From positions 62,001 to 126,000 of the forward strand of contig NZ_JWIF01000074.1 in assembly GCF_000812685.1 (NCBI RefSeq): DNA of 64,000 nt, given 5' to 3'. This DNA is from Halocynthiibacter namhaensis (lineage in GTDB: Bacteria > Pseudomonadota > Alphaproteobacteria > Rhodobacterales > Rhodobacteraceae). This document shows, piece by piece, positions 8,121-17,860 of the stretch (its first letter is position 1; the number at the start of each line of letters is the position of its first letter). Below the pieces are notes generated by a model that saw nothing but the letters and a program-made list of their open reading frames with translations, did no database searches and was not told where the DNA came from. Both the position numbers and the translations under genes were made by a program.

Positions 8121-8414
8121 TTACTCTCCATAGCCTTCGACGATAACCAAATCCCCTTGTGATACAGGATCACGCAACGCTTTTGCCGCTTGGTATTCGG
8201 GGCTTTGGTAACAGGCCATCGCAGTTTCATAGTCGGTGAATTCTATCACGACATGACGCGCCTTTGCTTGCCCTTCCATAACCTCGCCAGCCCCGCCACG
8301 GATCAGAAATTTGGCGCCGTATTTCGCGAACGGTTCTGCGTTGGCTGTGCGATAGGCCTCATAGGCAGCTGGATCAGCTACATCTACATGGGCAACCCAA
8401 TAAGCTTTCGGCAT
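8121..8414 (-). CDS. DUF1330 family protein (dimeric alpha-beta barrel)
   Basis: 97 residues from the ATG at 8414. A GTG two codons upstream is possible, but GGAAGG is spaced 8 bases from the ATG. The sequence has the DUF1330 pattern: AYWVAHVDVADPAAYEAYR, FAKYGAKFLIRGG, HVVIEFTDYETAMACYQSPEYQ. Members form small ferredoxin-like dimers and have no firmly known reaction. It is preceded by the pyrG terminator and followed by the octanucleotide repeat, so it is probably transcribed alone. Confidence 0.85.
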   Translation of the reverse strand: MPKAYWVAHVDVADPAAYEAYRTANAEPFAKYGAKFLIRGGAGEVMEGQAKARHVVIEFTDYETAMACYQSPEYQAAKALRDPVSQGDLVIVEGYGE

Positions 8415-8432
8415 ATTCACATCCTTCCAAAG

Positions 8433-8462
8433 AAAAGCCCCGCCGGACGGATCGGGCGGGGC
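8433..8462 (-). terminator. terminator of pyrG
   Basis: GCCCCGCC and GGCGGGGC form an 8-bp GC stem just after the pyrG stop. On the minus strand it is followed by TTTTC. Confidence 0.85.
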
Positions 8463-8468
8463 AGCGTG

Positions 8469-10112
8469 TTAAACGAGACGAGAGGTGTCCATGGCAGCTC
8501 GGACGAAGTCAGCGAACAATGGATGGGGTTCGAATGGCTTAGACTTAAGCTCTGGGTGGAATTGCACGCCGATGAACCAAGGATGGTCTTTCCATTCTAC
8601 GATTTCAGGCAGACGTCCATCTGGCGACATGCCCGAAAATTGCAAACCACATGCTTCGAGTTGTTCGCGGTATTTTACATCAACTTCATAACGATGGCGG
8701 TGGCGTTCCTCGATCGCGGTGCCGCCGTAAGCCTGCGCCACGCGTGAGCCTTTAACAAGGGTTGCATCATATGCGCCCAAGCGCATGGTGCCCCCTTTTT
8801 CATCGTCGGCTTTGCGTTGCACCTTGGTGTTGCCTTGGATCCATTCTTTCAGGTGATAGACCACGGGCTCAAACCTCTTCTCGCCGGACTCATGGTCGAA
8901 CTCTTCAGAACCCGCATCCGTCAGGCCGGCTTTGTTACGCGCGGCTTCGATCACAGCCATTTGCATGCCGAGACAAATGCCAAGATAAGGCACTTTGTTT
9001 TCGCGGGCATATTGCGCCGCTTTGATTTTGCCTTCTGTGCCACGTTCACCGAAGCCGCCAGGCACCAAGATGCCGTGGAAACCCTGCAGGTATGGGGTGG
9101 CATCTTCTTGATCAAACAGCTCCGCATCGACCCATTCGATTTTCACCTTGGTCCGATTTGCCATGCCACCATGGGTCAGGGCTTCGGCGATAGACTTATA
9201 CGCATCTTCAAGTTGGGTGTATTTGCCAACGATGGCGATTTTCACTTGGCCTTCGGCGTTGATGATACGTTCATGCACATCGTTCCAGCGATCCAACTTC
9301 GGGGCAGGGGCGTGGGCCATATCAAAGGCAGCCAAAACCGCGCGATCCAGGCCTTCGCGATGATACACCAGCGGCGCTTCATAGATGGACTTCATGTCCT
9401 GTGCTGCAATCACAGAATCTGGACGCACATTACAGAACAGGGCAAGTTTTTCACGTTCTTTTGCAGGAATTGGCCCTTCCGAACGACAGACCAACACATC
9501 CGGCGCGATCCCAATAGAGCGCAATTCTTTTACAGAGTGCTGGGTTGGCTTCGTCTTCAATTCACCCGAGGCCGCCATATATGGCAACAGCGTCAAGTGC
9601 ATAAACACGCAATCACCACGTGGTTTATCATTGGCAAACTGACGGATCGCTTCAAAAAAGGGCAGACCTTCAATGTCGCCTACAGTGCCGCCAATTTCGC
9701 ACAGCATGAAATCAACTTCATCTTCGCCAATGTTGATGAAATCTTTGATCTCATTGGTCACATGCGGAATCACCTGAATGGTCTTCCCCAGGTAATCGCC
9801 ACGGCGTTCCTTGGCCAAGACGTTGGAATAAACGCGGCCCGACGAGATAGAATCAGTGTTGCGTGCCGCAACGCCGGTGAACCGTTCATAATGCCCAAGG
9901 TCCAGATCGGTTTCTGCACCATCATCGGTGACAAAAACTTCGCCGTGTTCAAACGGTGACATAGTGCCTGGATCAACGTTCAGATAAGGATCAAGCTTGC
10001 GCAGACGTACCGTATAGCCACGTGCCTGAAGCAACGCGCCCAAGGCAGCAGATGCAAGACCCTTGCCGAGACTTGAAACAACTCCACCTGTGATAAAGAC
10101 AAATTTGGCCAT
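8469..10112 (-). CDS. pyrG: CTP synthase
   Basis: 547 residues, the normal length. The enzyme makes CTP from UTP, ATP and glutamine. The N-terminal synthetase domain begins [15 protein letters not shown] and includes [11 protein letters not shown]. The C-terminal class-I glutamine amidotransferase domain shows the nucleophile elbow [10 protein letters not shown] (Cys) and the FIGVQFHPE histidine-glutamate pair. The open frame extends 234 bases further upstream, but the family N-terminus fixes the start at the ATG used here. A terminator follows. The gene lies downstream of secG on the same strand with 277 bases between them. Confidence 0.97.
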   Translation of the reverse strand: MAKFVFITGGVVSSLGKGLASAALGALLQARGYTVRLRKLDPYLNVDPGTMSPFEHGEVFVTDDGAETDLDLGHYERFTGVAARNTDSISSGRVYSNVLAKERRGDYLGKTIQVIPHVTNEIKDFINIGEDEVDFMLCEIGGTVGDIEGLPFFEAIRQFANDKPRGDCVFMHLTLLPYMAASGELKTKPTQHSVKELRSIGIAPDVLVCRSEGPIPAKEREKLALFCNVRPDSVIAAQDMKSIYEAPLVYHREGLDRAVLAAFDMAHAPAPKLDRWNDVHERIINAEGQVKIAIVGKYTQLEDAYKSIAEALTHGGMANRTKVKIEWVDAELFDQEDATPYLQGFHGILVPGGFGERGTEGKIKAAQYARENKVPYLGICLGMQMAVIEAARNKAGLTDAGSEEFDHESGEKRFEPVVYHLKEWIQGNTKVQRKADDEKGGTMRLGAYDATLVKGSRVAQAYGGTAIEERHRHRYEVDVKYREQLEACGLQFSGMSPDGRLPEIVEWKDHPWFIGVQFHPELKSKPFEPHPLFADFVRAAMDTSRLV

Positions 10113-10389
10113 TGGCGCTGGCGCTCCCCGTGATGATAATTGACTGATCTGAGGCTTCAAAAACCACAGTATCACGGGGTTTGTCATATAGCGGATTCGG
10201 GGCAATCTGGCAATGGCCAGCACCGCCAAACCATCGAGAAATACAAAATTCCGCCGAAAGCAAAACGCAAGATACTGTGGGGTACAAACGCCCCGAATCA
10301 AGTTATTGTGGTTGTAGGATGTCATTTTGGGGCGCAAGCACCCCAAAAGAATTCATATGTTTTGGTGCAAGCCGAAGAGGTTCTTCGGT
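10113..10389. other. secG-pyrG intergenic region with GC-box hairpins
   Basis: No gene is supported here. Two similar short hairpins occur: GGGG-8-CCCC at 10279-10294, and TTTTGGGG-8-CCCCAAAA at 10325-10348. In addition GATTCGGGGC (10194-10203) is repeated inverted as GCCCCGAATC (10290-10299). The 10325 hairpin lies 42 bases past the secG stop but has no following T-run on either strand. The region should hold the pyrG promoter. Confidence 0.5.
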
Positions 10390-10791
10390 TTACTCGCTGG
10401 CTGCGGGCGTTTCTGTTACTGGGGTAACATATTCAGGAACTAAGCCTGCATCACCGGTTGAAGGTGGCAGCAAAGACCCTTCACCAAGTGGATTGTCAGG
10501 AATTTCAACCGTCGTAGGCGCGGTGCCTCCGATTTGGTCAATCACAGAACCACCATTGGAGTTTTTCGCAGCAAAGATTGTCAGGGCAATTGAAGCCGCG
10601 AAGAACGCGATACCAAATAGCCAGGTCAATTTCCCAAGCGCGGTTGCCGCTGCACGGCTGGACATTGCGCCACCACCGGCACCGCCGCCACTGCCCATCC
10701 CAAGGCCACCGCCTTCAGAGCGTTGAAGCAGAACAACAACGATCAAGCAGAATGCGACGATCAGAAGAATGACGAGAAGTACGTTTTCCAT
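10390..10791 (-). CDS. secG: preprotein translocase subunit SecG
   Basis: 133 residues. Two membrane helices (about residues 3-23 and 55-75) flank the conserved cytoplasmic loop LLQRSEGGGLG followed by a Gly-rich stretch. This is the SecG signature; SecG is the small subunit of the SecYEG channel. The C-terminal tail (about 80-133), rich in Pro, Thr and Glu, is longer than in E. coli, as is common in alphaproteobacteria. It is transcribed divergently from purA with 214 bases between the starts. Confidence 0.93.
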   Translation of the reverse strand: MENVLLVILLIVAFCLIVVVLLQRSEGGGLGMGSGGGAGGGAMSSRAAATALGKLTWLFGIAFFAASIALTIFAAKNSNGGSVIDQIGGTAPTTVEIPDNPLGEGSLLPPSTGDAGLVPEYVTPVTETPAASE

Positions 10792-11005
10792 GGAGCAGGC
10801 CTTGCGAATGTGAGTTGTGCTTATTTATGCGCAAGCGACGTTCCCCGCAACCCCTGTGCTTGGGCGGAACGGAAATTCTGTTTGATCTTGTTCCGATCTG
10901 GTCGAAATTGCGCCCTCTGCGTCATATTAACGGTAGCCGGGAGGCGGCGCAGACGTTATAGGGGCTTCGGTTTACTTACATATCTGCAGAACAGGTGGAA
11001 ATATC

Positions 11006-12301
11006 ATGGCCAATGTTGTCGTAGTCGGCGCCCAATGGGGCGACGAAGGAAAAGGCAAGATCGTTGACTGGCTTTCAGAGCGCGCGGATATCATCGCACG
11101 TTTTCAAGGCGGTCATAATGCGGGCCATACACTGGTCATCGACGGGAAAGTTTATAAGCTGAACGCGCTGCCTTCTGGTGTCGTGCGTGGTGGCAAGCTT
11201 TCAGTTATTGGTAATGGCGTGGTGCTTGATCCATGGCACTTGATCAAAGAAATCGAATCCATTCGTGGTCAAGGCGTTGAAATTTCGCCCGAATCTTTGA
11301 TGATCGCAGAAAACACGCCGTTGATTTTGCCAATTCATGGCGAACTTGATCGGGCGCGTGAAGAAATTGCGTCTAAAGGCACCAAGATCGGCACAACCGG
11401 TCGCGGCATTGGCCCAGCATATGAAGATAAAGTTGGTCGTCGTTCCGTGCGTGTTGCTGATCTGGCTGACGATGCAACTTTGGAAGCCCGCGTTGACCGC
11501 GCACTTCAGCACCATGATCCGCTGCGCAAAGGTCTGGGTATCGAAGCCATTGACCGCGATGCGCTGGTTGCGCAACTCAAGGAAATCGCGAAAGAGATTC
11601 TGCCTTATGCTGCGCCGGTTTGGAAAGTTCTCAATGAGAAACGCAAAGCGGGCAAGCGAATCTTGTTTGAAGGTGCGCAAGGCGCGCTTTTGGATATTGA
11701 TTTCGGCACATATCCTTTTGTGACGTCCTCCAACGTGATTGCTGGCCAAGCGGCAACAGGTGTTGGTATGGGGCCAGGCGCGATTGATTACGTTCTGGGT
11801 ATCGTGAAGGCTTATACCACACGTGTTGGCGAAGGTCCGTTCCCGACTGAATTGGATGATGAAGATGGCCTGCGCCTCGGTACCCGTGGTCATGAATTTG
11901 GCACAGTCACGGGTCGTAAGCGTCGCTGCGGTTGGTTTGATGCAGCTTTGGTTCGTCAAACCTGTGCGACCTCCGGTGTGACAGGCATTTCATTTACAAA
12001 GCTTGATGTTCTGGACGGATTTGAAACTCTGAAAATTTGCGTCGGCTATGACCTTGATGGCAAAGCATTGGACTATCTTCCAACCGCCGCCGACGAACAA
12101 GCACGTTGCAAACCCATCTATGAAGAGATGCCAGGTTGGTCTGAAACCACAGAAGGCGCGCGCAGCTGGAACGATCTGCCTGCCAATGCGATTAAATACA
12201 TAAAACGCGTTGAAGAATTGATCGAATGTCCTGTGGCAATGTTGTCGACATCTCCCGAACGTGAAGATACCATCCTTGTAACTGATCCGTTTGAAGACTG
12301 A
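11006..12301 (+). CDS. purA: adenylosuccinate synthetase
   Basis: 431 residues, full length. The enzyme joins IMP and aspartate using GTP in the first step from IMP to AMP. The GTP-binding P-loop [11 protein letters not shown] is at residues 8-18, and [22 protein letters not shown] and the aspartate loop [12 protein letters not shown] are present. AGGTGGA precedes the ATG. It shares a divergent promoter region with secG. The DUF2842 gene follows after 11 bases and is likely co-transcribed. Confidence 0.97.
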   Translation: MANVVVVGAQWGDEGKGKIVDWLSERADIIARFQGGHNAGHTLVIDGKVYKLNALPSGVVRGGKLSVIGNGVVLDPWHLIKEIESIRGQGVEISPESLMIAENTPLILPIHGELDRAREEIASKGTKIGTTGRGIGPAYEDKVGRRSVRVADLADDATLEARVDRALQHHDPLRKGLGIEAIDRDALVAQLKEIAKEILPYAAPVWKVLNEKRKAGKRILFEGAQGALLDIDFGTYPFVTSSNVIAGQAATGVGMGPGAIDYVLGIVKAYTTRVGEGPFPTELDDEDGLRLGTRGHEFGTVTGRKRRCGWFDAALVRQTCATSGVTGISFTKLDVLDGFETLKICVGYDLDGKALDYLPTAADEQARCKPIYEEMPGWSETTEGARSWNDLPANAIKYIKRVEELIECPVAMLSTSPEREDTILVTDPFED

Positions 12302-12312
12302 GGAAACGACAC

Positions 12313-12573
12313 ATGTCTCTGACATATAAAACGCGTAGGCGTCTGGCACTGTTCCTGCTTTTGATATGGATGCCATTTTATATCATTGCAGCTGTTACGA
12401 TCATGGGGATGTTGCCGCGCCTTCCATTTGTATTGGAATTGGCTGTGTACATCTTGTTGGGGGTGCTTTGGGTTGTGCCGTTTAAGCCCGTGTTTATGGG
12501 GGTTGGCAAAGCTGATCCAGATGCGGAAACACCATCGGACGTCACTGTTAAAGTCGCTGACGTATCTGAGTGA
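12313..12573 (+). CDS. DUF2842 family small membrane protein
   Basis: 86 residues with two membrane helices (about 11-31 and 40-60) and a short acidic C-terminal tail. The N-terminus YKTRRRLALFLLLIWMPFYI and the second segment ending WVVPFKPVFMG match the alphaproteobacterial DUF2842 family, whose function is unknown. GAGGAAA gives a good ribosome binding site 11 bases after purA, so the two genes form an operon that ends at the terminator downstream. Confidence 0.85.
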   Translation: MSLTYKTRRRLALFLLLIWMPFYIIAAVTIMGMLPRLPFVLELAVYILLGVLWVVPFKPVFMGVGKADPDAETPSDVTVKVADVSE

Positions 12574-12602
12574 AGGGCGCATGCCTTAATGAAAACACCA
12601 AG

Positions 12603-12628
12603 AAAAGCGCCCTTTGTGGCGCTTTTTT
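12603..12628 (+). terminator. terminator of the purA-DUF2842 operon
   Basis: AAAAGCGCC and GGCGCTTTT pair across a 6-base loop and end in T6. The 190 bases after it, up to the convergent gene, show no supportable gene. Confidence 0.92.
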
Positions 12629-12818
12629 GTATCTATCCTACTGCGATGACATCACGGACCAATTGCGTATGAACTTACTTAACGCACAGGTGACTTCCTG
12701 AACTGTTCTGGGACGCGGTACTCTCAAGATCAAGCTGCCGGTTCATGAACTTATATCGGCCGCAGGCAATGCGACGCTGTACTTGCATAAGCGACCAAAT
12801 CAGTTTTCGCGGCACGAT

Positions 12819-14915
12819 TTATGGATGAAATTGTGATGTTTCCGAAATGCTGAACAGGCCACGGCTGGCCCGGACAAGCACTTGGGCGCGCACCAGATTT
12901 CCGAAGGCGCGTAGACTATCTTTGCGACTGAAGCTGCCCTCGTCCATGACGCTTGCAACCAATTGCATCACTTGCGGACGACTGAATTGCGCGTGCCCCT
13001 CAATCCAAGTAAGCCATGCGGCCGCCGCTTCCAGATACTCGCCACAGTTCTCAGCGCCTTTGTCATCTGCGAAGCTCTGGAAATTCTCCCAAGGGGATGT
13101 CAAAGCCTCATCCTGAACGACTTCGAGGCTCGCCAAGTCAAGTGCAATCGAGCTGCGTTGTACGCGCCGTGGAGTGATCGGCTGCACTTGCGAAGCTTTT
13201 GAAACCGGAACGTCAGAATGAGCCGCATCATCGTTTGACGGGGTGGAAATACGTTGCTCGGACACCAGAATCAATGGCGGCGGGCGGGTATCATTGCGAT
13301 CGGCCTGATCAGAAGGTTTGACGCGACGCGCACGGCCTTGGTCTGGGGTTGGTTTAACAACCGAAGCCAGATCCGCACGATAGGCTTCAATATCTTCGTC
13401 TTGATTGGGGACGCGACGGATGCGCCGATCGGCAACAGTTGCAGCCACAGCCGCGCGCAAATGTGAGATCGCAGATCGCCTGTTCTGACCGTCAGGATTT
13501 TCAAGTTGGGAATTGGTCTCATCGATCAGACGGCTGACGGACACATCGTGTTCATTCGGTGTTTCACCGTCGTCGCGTGCAAGAGGATGATCCAATCTGT
13601 CCTGCGCGGCGTCGATATGAGATCGGTCGAGTGTTGCAGGGTCACTCTCTTGCATATCATCATCGGATAATTGTGATAACTCCCGGATGAGATCCGCTTC
13701 CGCGGCCTCCGAAAGTGATCCGGCGTCAGGGGTGGCTGCGGCCAAATCGTCGAAACCTTGTTCTTCAGGCGCCTGATTATCTGAGGGAACGACAGCATCT
13801 TTATTCGATGGCGCATCATTTGGGGTTAACAGCAAGATAGGCAGCGTTTTACCATCTGTTGCGGCCTCCTCTTCATCAGTGTCTGGAAGGTCGGAGACAA
13901 CCTGATCCAAGATGAGAGGCACAGCAAGATCACCCGCATCTTCTTCGGATTCTAGCGTCGTGATAACCGTTTCAGGTTTGGCTGTTTTGGCTTTTTCCGC
14001 GAAGTCGTTTTGCTCCGTGAGAGCTGCGTCGCTTGCCTCAGGTCCCTCGAATGTGGACTGTGTGGCTTCATGGGGTGTGGTCTTGGCCTCAATCGCTTGA
14101 ATGCGGGTTTCCGGTTTAGCGGATACTTCGCGGGTTTGAGTGTCCATATCTGGGTTTTTTGGGTCCGCGCTTTCCGGGGCTGAAGGGCTCGCGTCAATAT
14201 CGACATATTCTTCGGACGCACCGTCCAAACTTTGCGACTGATTTTCGTTGGAAACTGGGGTGCCGTTATCATTGGAATACATGTCTTCCAGCGCCGCTGC
14301 GATGTCGGGCGTTGGGGGCGAAACTGTGGCGGATGCTGCTGCGTGTTGATCTTCAGAGAACTCGTTGGGCGGTAATGCGTCTGTGTTGCGGGCGACAACC
14401 GCGCGAATGCGTTCGAGCTTGTCCAATGCAGAGACTGATTCTATGGCATTGTCATCGCTTGAATGTTCTTGCGGGGCCTCGGTTTGCGCAGTTTCTTGAT
14501 CGCTATCATCATCTGTCTGATGAAGTTCGGAAAGGGGGGCAGGTGAGGTGTTTTCCGTCAGAATCGGATCGGCTGGTGCCAATACCGGCGCGTCTTCTAA
14601 TGGGACGTCGTCGTCATGTGCCGACGTGGGCGTATTTTCAACGTTAAGGGGCTGCGCGCGTAGGGTAACATGATCATCCGGACCAAGTTCTGCCACGATA
14701 TGATCAGTGGGATGGGCGCCGTCGTCCCCGGCTGCCACAGCCGCAAGAACATCCAGATCATGCCGCATTTCGGAGGTGCCAAATGACGGATCTTGGGTCG
14801 CAATTTCACGGAAATGTTCCGTGATCAATTTCATCGTCGTAAATGAATCCTCAAATCCTTCCAATGTGCATGAAAACGTCCCATAAGAAACGGTCAAGAT
14901 TTTGTTCGAACTCAT
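12819..14915 (-). CDS. large acidic Rhodobacterales protein of unknown function
   Basis: 698 residues from the ATG that begins MSSNKILTVSYGTFSCTLEG; the frame is open 147 bases further upstream, but this N-terminus is the conserved one. Three parts can be seen. Residues 1-60 are a conserved N-terminal domain. Residues 60-560 are a long, low-complexity, strongly acidic region rich in Asp, Glu, Pro, Ala and Thr, probably disordered. The last 110 residues are a compact domain with helices around SPWENFQSFADDKGA and AWLTWIEGHAQFSRPQVM. Relatives in databases are sometimes labelled CheA, but no histidine kinase motif is present. It is divergent from the thiamine pyrophosphokinase gene. Confidence 0.7.
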   Translation of the reverse strand: MSSNKILTVSYGTFSCTLEGFEDSFTTMKLITEHFREIATQDPSFGTSEMRHDLDVLAAVAAGDDGAHPTDHIVAELGPDDHVTLRAQPLNVENTPTSAHDDDVPLEDAPVLAPADPILTENTSPAPLSELHQTDDDSDQETAQTEAPQEHSSDDNAIESVSALDKLERIRAVVARNTDALPPNEFSEDQHAAASATVSPPTPDIAAALEDMYSNDNGTPVSNENQSQSLDGASEEYVDIDASPSAPESADPKNPDMDTQTREVSAKPETRIQAIEAKTTPHEATQSTFEGPEASDAALTEQNDFAEKAKTAKPETVITTLESEEDAGDLAVPLILDQVVSDLPDTDEEEAATDGKTLPILLLTPNDAPSNKDAVVPSDNQAPEEQGFDDLAAATPDAGSLSEAAEADLIRELSQLSDDDMQESDPATLDRSHIDAAQDRLDHPLARDDGETPNEHDVSVSRLIDETNSQLENPDGQNRRSAISHLRAAVAATVADRRIRRVPNQDEDIEAYRADLASVVKPTPDQGRARRVKPSDQADRNDTRPPPLILVSEQRISTPSNDDAAHSDVPVSKASQVQPITPRRVQRSSIALDLASLEVVQDEALTSPWENFQSFADDKGAENCGEYLEAAAAWLTWIEGHAQFSRPQVMQLVASVMDEGSFSRKDSLRAFGNLVRAQVLVRASRGLFSISETSQFHP

Positions 14916-15020
14916 GATCATACAGCTCACTTTTGTTTTCGGCACTTTCTGCGTATCTGGCAGAAGTTTACAATTATGCACACAACCGAGGTTTTTCCTG
15001 TATAAATTTAGGGCGGAAAT

Positions 15021-15767
15021 ATGACGGACAGTTCCACAATGACTGAAATACCTGAAAACCACTGTATTGTATATGATTGTGCGCCTGTTTTGCTGGTGGG
15101 AGGGGGCGAAATATCAGCGAAGTCGTTAGAATTGTTAGCAGTATTTCCGGGCAAATTTGTGGCTGCCGACGGTGGAGTAGCTCATATTCTGGACGCCAAT
15201 CATCAACCAGAGGCGGTTATAGGCGATTTCGATTCTCTTACCCCGGACTTGCTATCCGCACTTCCAAGTGAGTGTCTGCATCGGATTTCCGAACAAGATA
15301 GTACCGATTTTGAAAAAGCGATTTCCCGTATCGATGCGCCGCTGATTTTGGCCGTTGGATTCACAGGGGGGCGGCTTGATCATGAACTGGCGGTGCTGCA
15401 CGGAATGTTGGCGTTTCCAGAACGGGTTTGCATTTTGATCGGCGCCGAAGATATTCTGTTTCTTGCCCCGCCCCATATCGACCTAGACCTGCCTGCAGGC
15501 ACGCGTTTTTCTGTGATGCCTCTGGCCCTGGTTATTGCCGAAAGTGAAGGGCTGAGATGGCCTTTGGGTGGGCATGAATACGCGCCAGGCTTTAGAATTG
15601 GCACATCAAACGAGGTGCAGCCTGGGGAAGGGGAGGTCGCAGTGTCGCTGGATGTTGATCGGCCCACCATGTTGGTGATTCTGCCAAATGAACATTTAGA
15701 TCGTGTTACTAGTTCTCTGCTGCGGGTGTCGTCGCACGGCGTGCGATGGCCTGCTCGCGCCAAATAA
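15021..15767 (+). CDS. thiamine pyrophosphokinase
   Basis: 248 residues. The enzyme transfers pyrophosphate from ATP to thiamine to make the cofactor TPP. Family motifs are AADGGVAHIL, VIGDFDSLTPD, DSTDFEKAI and GFTGGRLDHELAVLHGML, which carry the metal- and nucleotide-binding aspartates. GGGCGGA lies upstream of the ATG. A second ATG six codons in is possible. The 3' end overlaps the convergent DMT transporter gene by 59 bases. No thiamine transporter genes are adjacent. Confidence 0.9.
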   Translation: MTDSSTMTEIPENHCIVYDCAPVLLVGGGEISAKSLELLAVFPGKFVAADGGVAHILDANHQPEAVIGDFDSLTPDLLSALPSECLHRISEQDSTDFEKAISRIDAPLILAVGFTGGRLDHELAVLHGMLAFPERVCILIGAEDILFLAPPHIDLDLPAGTRFSVMPLALVIAESEGLRWPLGGHEYAPGFRIGTSNEVQPGEGEVAVSLDVDRPTMLVILPNEHLDRVTSSLLRVSSHGVRWPARAK

Positions 15768-16671
15768 TATACAATCCAGCAGATGTGGTGACGAGAATTC
15801 CAATCGCTGCCAACCCGTTAGGAAAGTCCTGAAACATCAACCAACCGATAATGGTTGCGAATGGGATCTCGAGATACTGCATCGGGGCAAGCGTTGCGGA
15901 TGGGGCGTAACGTAGGCTCCAGGTCATCAGCAAATGCCCGATTGTGCCCAACGCCCCGATCAATGCCAAATACCCCCAAGTTCCAGCGGTTTCCGGGGAT
16001 TTGAAGATGATGGCATCACCAATCAGACCTTCGGGCGGTGCGACAAGGCCAAGCAAGGCCAAAGGTATGAGTATAAGCAATGCAATGCCGCCAGAAACCG
16101 CCTGTAACGCAATGGGGTCGGCTTGACGTGCAATCTGGCGTGTAACCAACATGAATAGAGCGAAGTCCACGGCGACACCAAGAGGCAGAAACGCCGGTGC
16201 GCCGACCTGTGCAAAGCTGGGCTGCACGACCAAAAGTGTACCGATAAACCCAACGATACAGGCGAAAATTCGGTGACGTCCGATGGTTTCATTCAACACG
16301 AAACGGCCAAGGATCAGCATGATAAACGGCATGACAAAAGCGATGGCAATGGCGTCGGCTAAGGGTAAGTAACGCAATGCGCTGAACATCATGCCAATGC
16401 CGAGGATATGAAGAACCGTGCGTGCAATCACCAACCACAAGGTCGTTCCGCTGCTGCGCCAAGGCAGACGTCGGATCATGACCAGTGGAAGAAGCAGGAT
16501 GACTTGTGCGGCAAAACGCACCATGACAAGTTCCAACAACGGAAGTCGGTCACCAAGAATTTTCGCAAATGCATCCCCGGCCGGGGCCGAAATGCAAAAG
16601 CCGAGCATTAAGAGAATGCCAAGAAGGGGACGATCAAATTGGGCGTCGGGCTGATGTGTCTGTGTGCTCAT
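15709..16671 (-). CDS. EamA/DMT-family transporter
   Basis: 320 residues with about ten hydrophobic spans arranged as two EamA repeats (roughly 15-145 and 160-300). Typical features are an early GDAFAKILGDRLPLLELVMVR segment, ALRYLPLADAIAIAFVMPF, and the C-terminal half with LRYAPSATLAPMQYLEIPF. Such proteins move small metabolites across the inner membrane. The substrate cannot be inferred. Its last 59 bases overlap the convergent thiamine pyrophosphokinase gene. Confidence 0.87.
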   Translation of the reverse strand: MSTQTHQPDAQFDRPLLGILLMLGFCISAPAGDAFAKILGDRLPLLELVMVRFAAQVILLLPLVMIRRLPWRSSGTTLWLVIARTVLHILGIGMMFSALRYLPLADAIAIAFVMPFIMLILGRFVLNETIGRHRIFACIVGFIGTLLVVQPSFAQVGAPAFLPLGVAVDFALFMLVTRQIARQADPIALQAVSGGIALLILIPLALLGLVAPPEGLIGDAIIFKSPETAGTWGYLALIGALGTIGHLLMTWSLRYAPSATLAPMQYLEIPFATIIGWLMFQDFPNGLAAIGILVTTSAGLYIIWREQAIARRATTPAAEN

Positions 16672-16720
16672 ATCGCCAGGCTATGGAGCGCGGCACAAAG
16701 GTGCAACCGCTTTCCGGCTT

Positions 16721-17779
16721 TCACATGACAGAGGCGTCGAACATGGGTTTGTCATTGGCGAGAGAACGATGCACGAACCGCTGCACTTGGGCTTTCTTGA
16801 CTTTGGCTGCGCCGACTTTGTGAAGCCCGTGTTGCTGCAATTTTGGAAAAAGGGTTGCGATTTCTTGCCGTGCCTCGGAGGATAGAGCCGTCAGGGTTTG
16901 ATCGCCCAGGTATAGGCTTTCACAGGCCAAACCAGCGGAGGTCAAAAGTTCATGTTCTTTCAACAAAATATGATAATAACTGACCGCTTCACAGCTGTCG
17001 TCTTGAAAAACACCGGGAATACAGGTCAGCTGATGGGCGGGCACAAATATTTGATCTTGTCCGAACATGCGCCGAGCGATTGCAGAGCCCAGAACAACAC
17101 GGTGTTGACGTGACAGGCGCAGGTCACGCAATGGCAAACCATTGCCCAAAGAACATTGTGAAATCACGATGGGGCGCAATTTGGGATTTGTGTGCAGAGC
17201 GGCTTGGTTCACAGTGCTGCATCCGATCCACTGAATTCTCTGTGCGGGTTGGTTCCGGACGCTGACCAAGTCACCAGCTTTAAGTGTCTCGATGGATCGT
17301 TCGCCCGATGGCGTATTGATCAACGTGCCATCCGCAAAACAAATGATATCGGAGACTGCCATCGTACCGGCTGCTTCGGATTCCGTTAGGGACAGCGTGC
17401 CCGTGGCAGAAATTCGACTGAGATCAAAATCTTCCGAAAACAGAATGAACATATCGCCGTTTGACGCTTCCCAGAAGGCAAAATCGGCACCAGCCCCAAA
17501 ACCACTGCCGCTAGAGGAAATACCGTTCGTGTTAATACGGTTGAGCGTGGTGGCAGAGCTGTCACCAGGAAAGGTGACGTTTAAACTGTCATTCCCATTC
17601 AATTGACCGTTATTGTTGGCGTCATCCATTGTGGCGTTCAAATCAAATCCCGTCCCAACAACGGTCATACCTGTCAGATTTGCTAGATTATTACTGCCGG
17701 AACCGGTGAAACTTGATGGCGTAAGCGGATCAATCGCGAAAAACTTCGAAAAATCGACGACGCCAGAGATGATGGCCAT
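16721..17779 (-). CDS. Hint-domain (Hedgehog/intein-type) protein
   Basis: 352 residues. The first 140 residues are rich in Gly, Ser, Asn and Asp, with no signal peptide, as in proteins exported by type I systems. A Hint domain follows from about residue 146: IICFADGTLINTPSGERSIE with the splice-type Cys147, LKAGDLVSV, and the SRQHRVVL histidine block. In Rhodobacterales these C-terminal Hint modules are common and are thought to act as autoprocessing units. No intein-like C-terminal Asn or extein partner is seen, so splicing is not implied. A long palindrome lies 82 bases upstream of the start. Confidence 0.82.
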   Translation of the reverse strand: MAIISGVVDFSKFFAIDPLTPSSFTGSGSNNLANLTGMTVVGTGFDLNATMDDANNNGQLNGNDSLNVTFPGDSSATTLNRINTNGISSSGSGFGAGADFAFWEASNGDMFILFSEDFDLSRISATGTLSLTESEAAGTMAVSDIICFADGTLINTPSGERSIETLKAGDLVSVRNQPAQRIQWIGCSTVNQAALHTNPKLRPIVISQCSLGNGLPLRDLRLSRQHRVVLGSAIARRMFGQDQIFVPAHQLTCIPGVFQDDSCEAVSYYHILLKEHELLTSAGLACESLYLGDQTLTALSSEARQEIATLFPKLQQHGLHKVGAAKVKKAQVQRFVHRSLANDKPMFDASVM

Positions 17780-17860
17780 GACTGCTTACCCGAAAACTAT
17801 GAAATACACATCTTTGCGGCCTGTCCGCACGAAATTGATACACATGTCTCGGAAATGCGT

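Noticed and set aside
8817-9959. 380-codon plus-strand open frame inside pyrG
   Set aside because: It is antisense to the conserved pyrG sequence and its translation has no recognisable family pattern.
10325-10348. secG rho-independent terminator
   Set aside because: The stem ends in A4 on both strands and no T-run follows.
11201-11959. 252-codon minus-strand open frame inside purA
   Set aside because: Antisense to a clearly conserved enzyme; no ribosome binding site or family motif.
12629-12818. Short open frame or transposase remnant after the DUF2842 terminator
   Set aside because: An open stretch of about 40 codons exists but it has no start codon, ribosome binding site or recognised motif.
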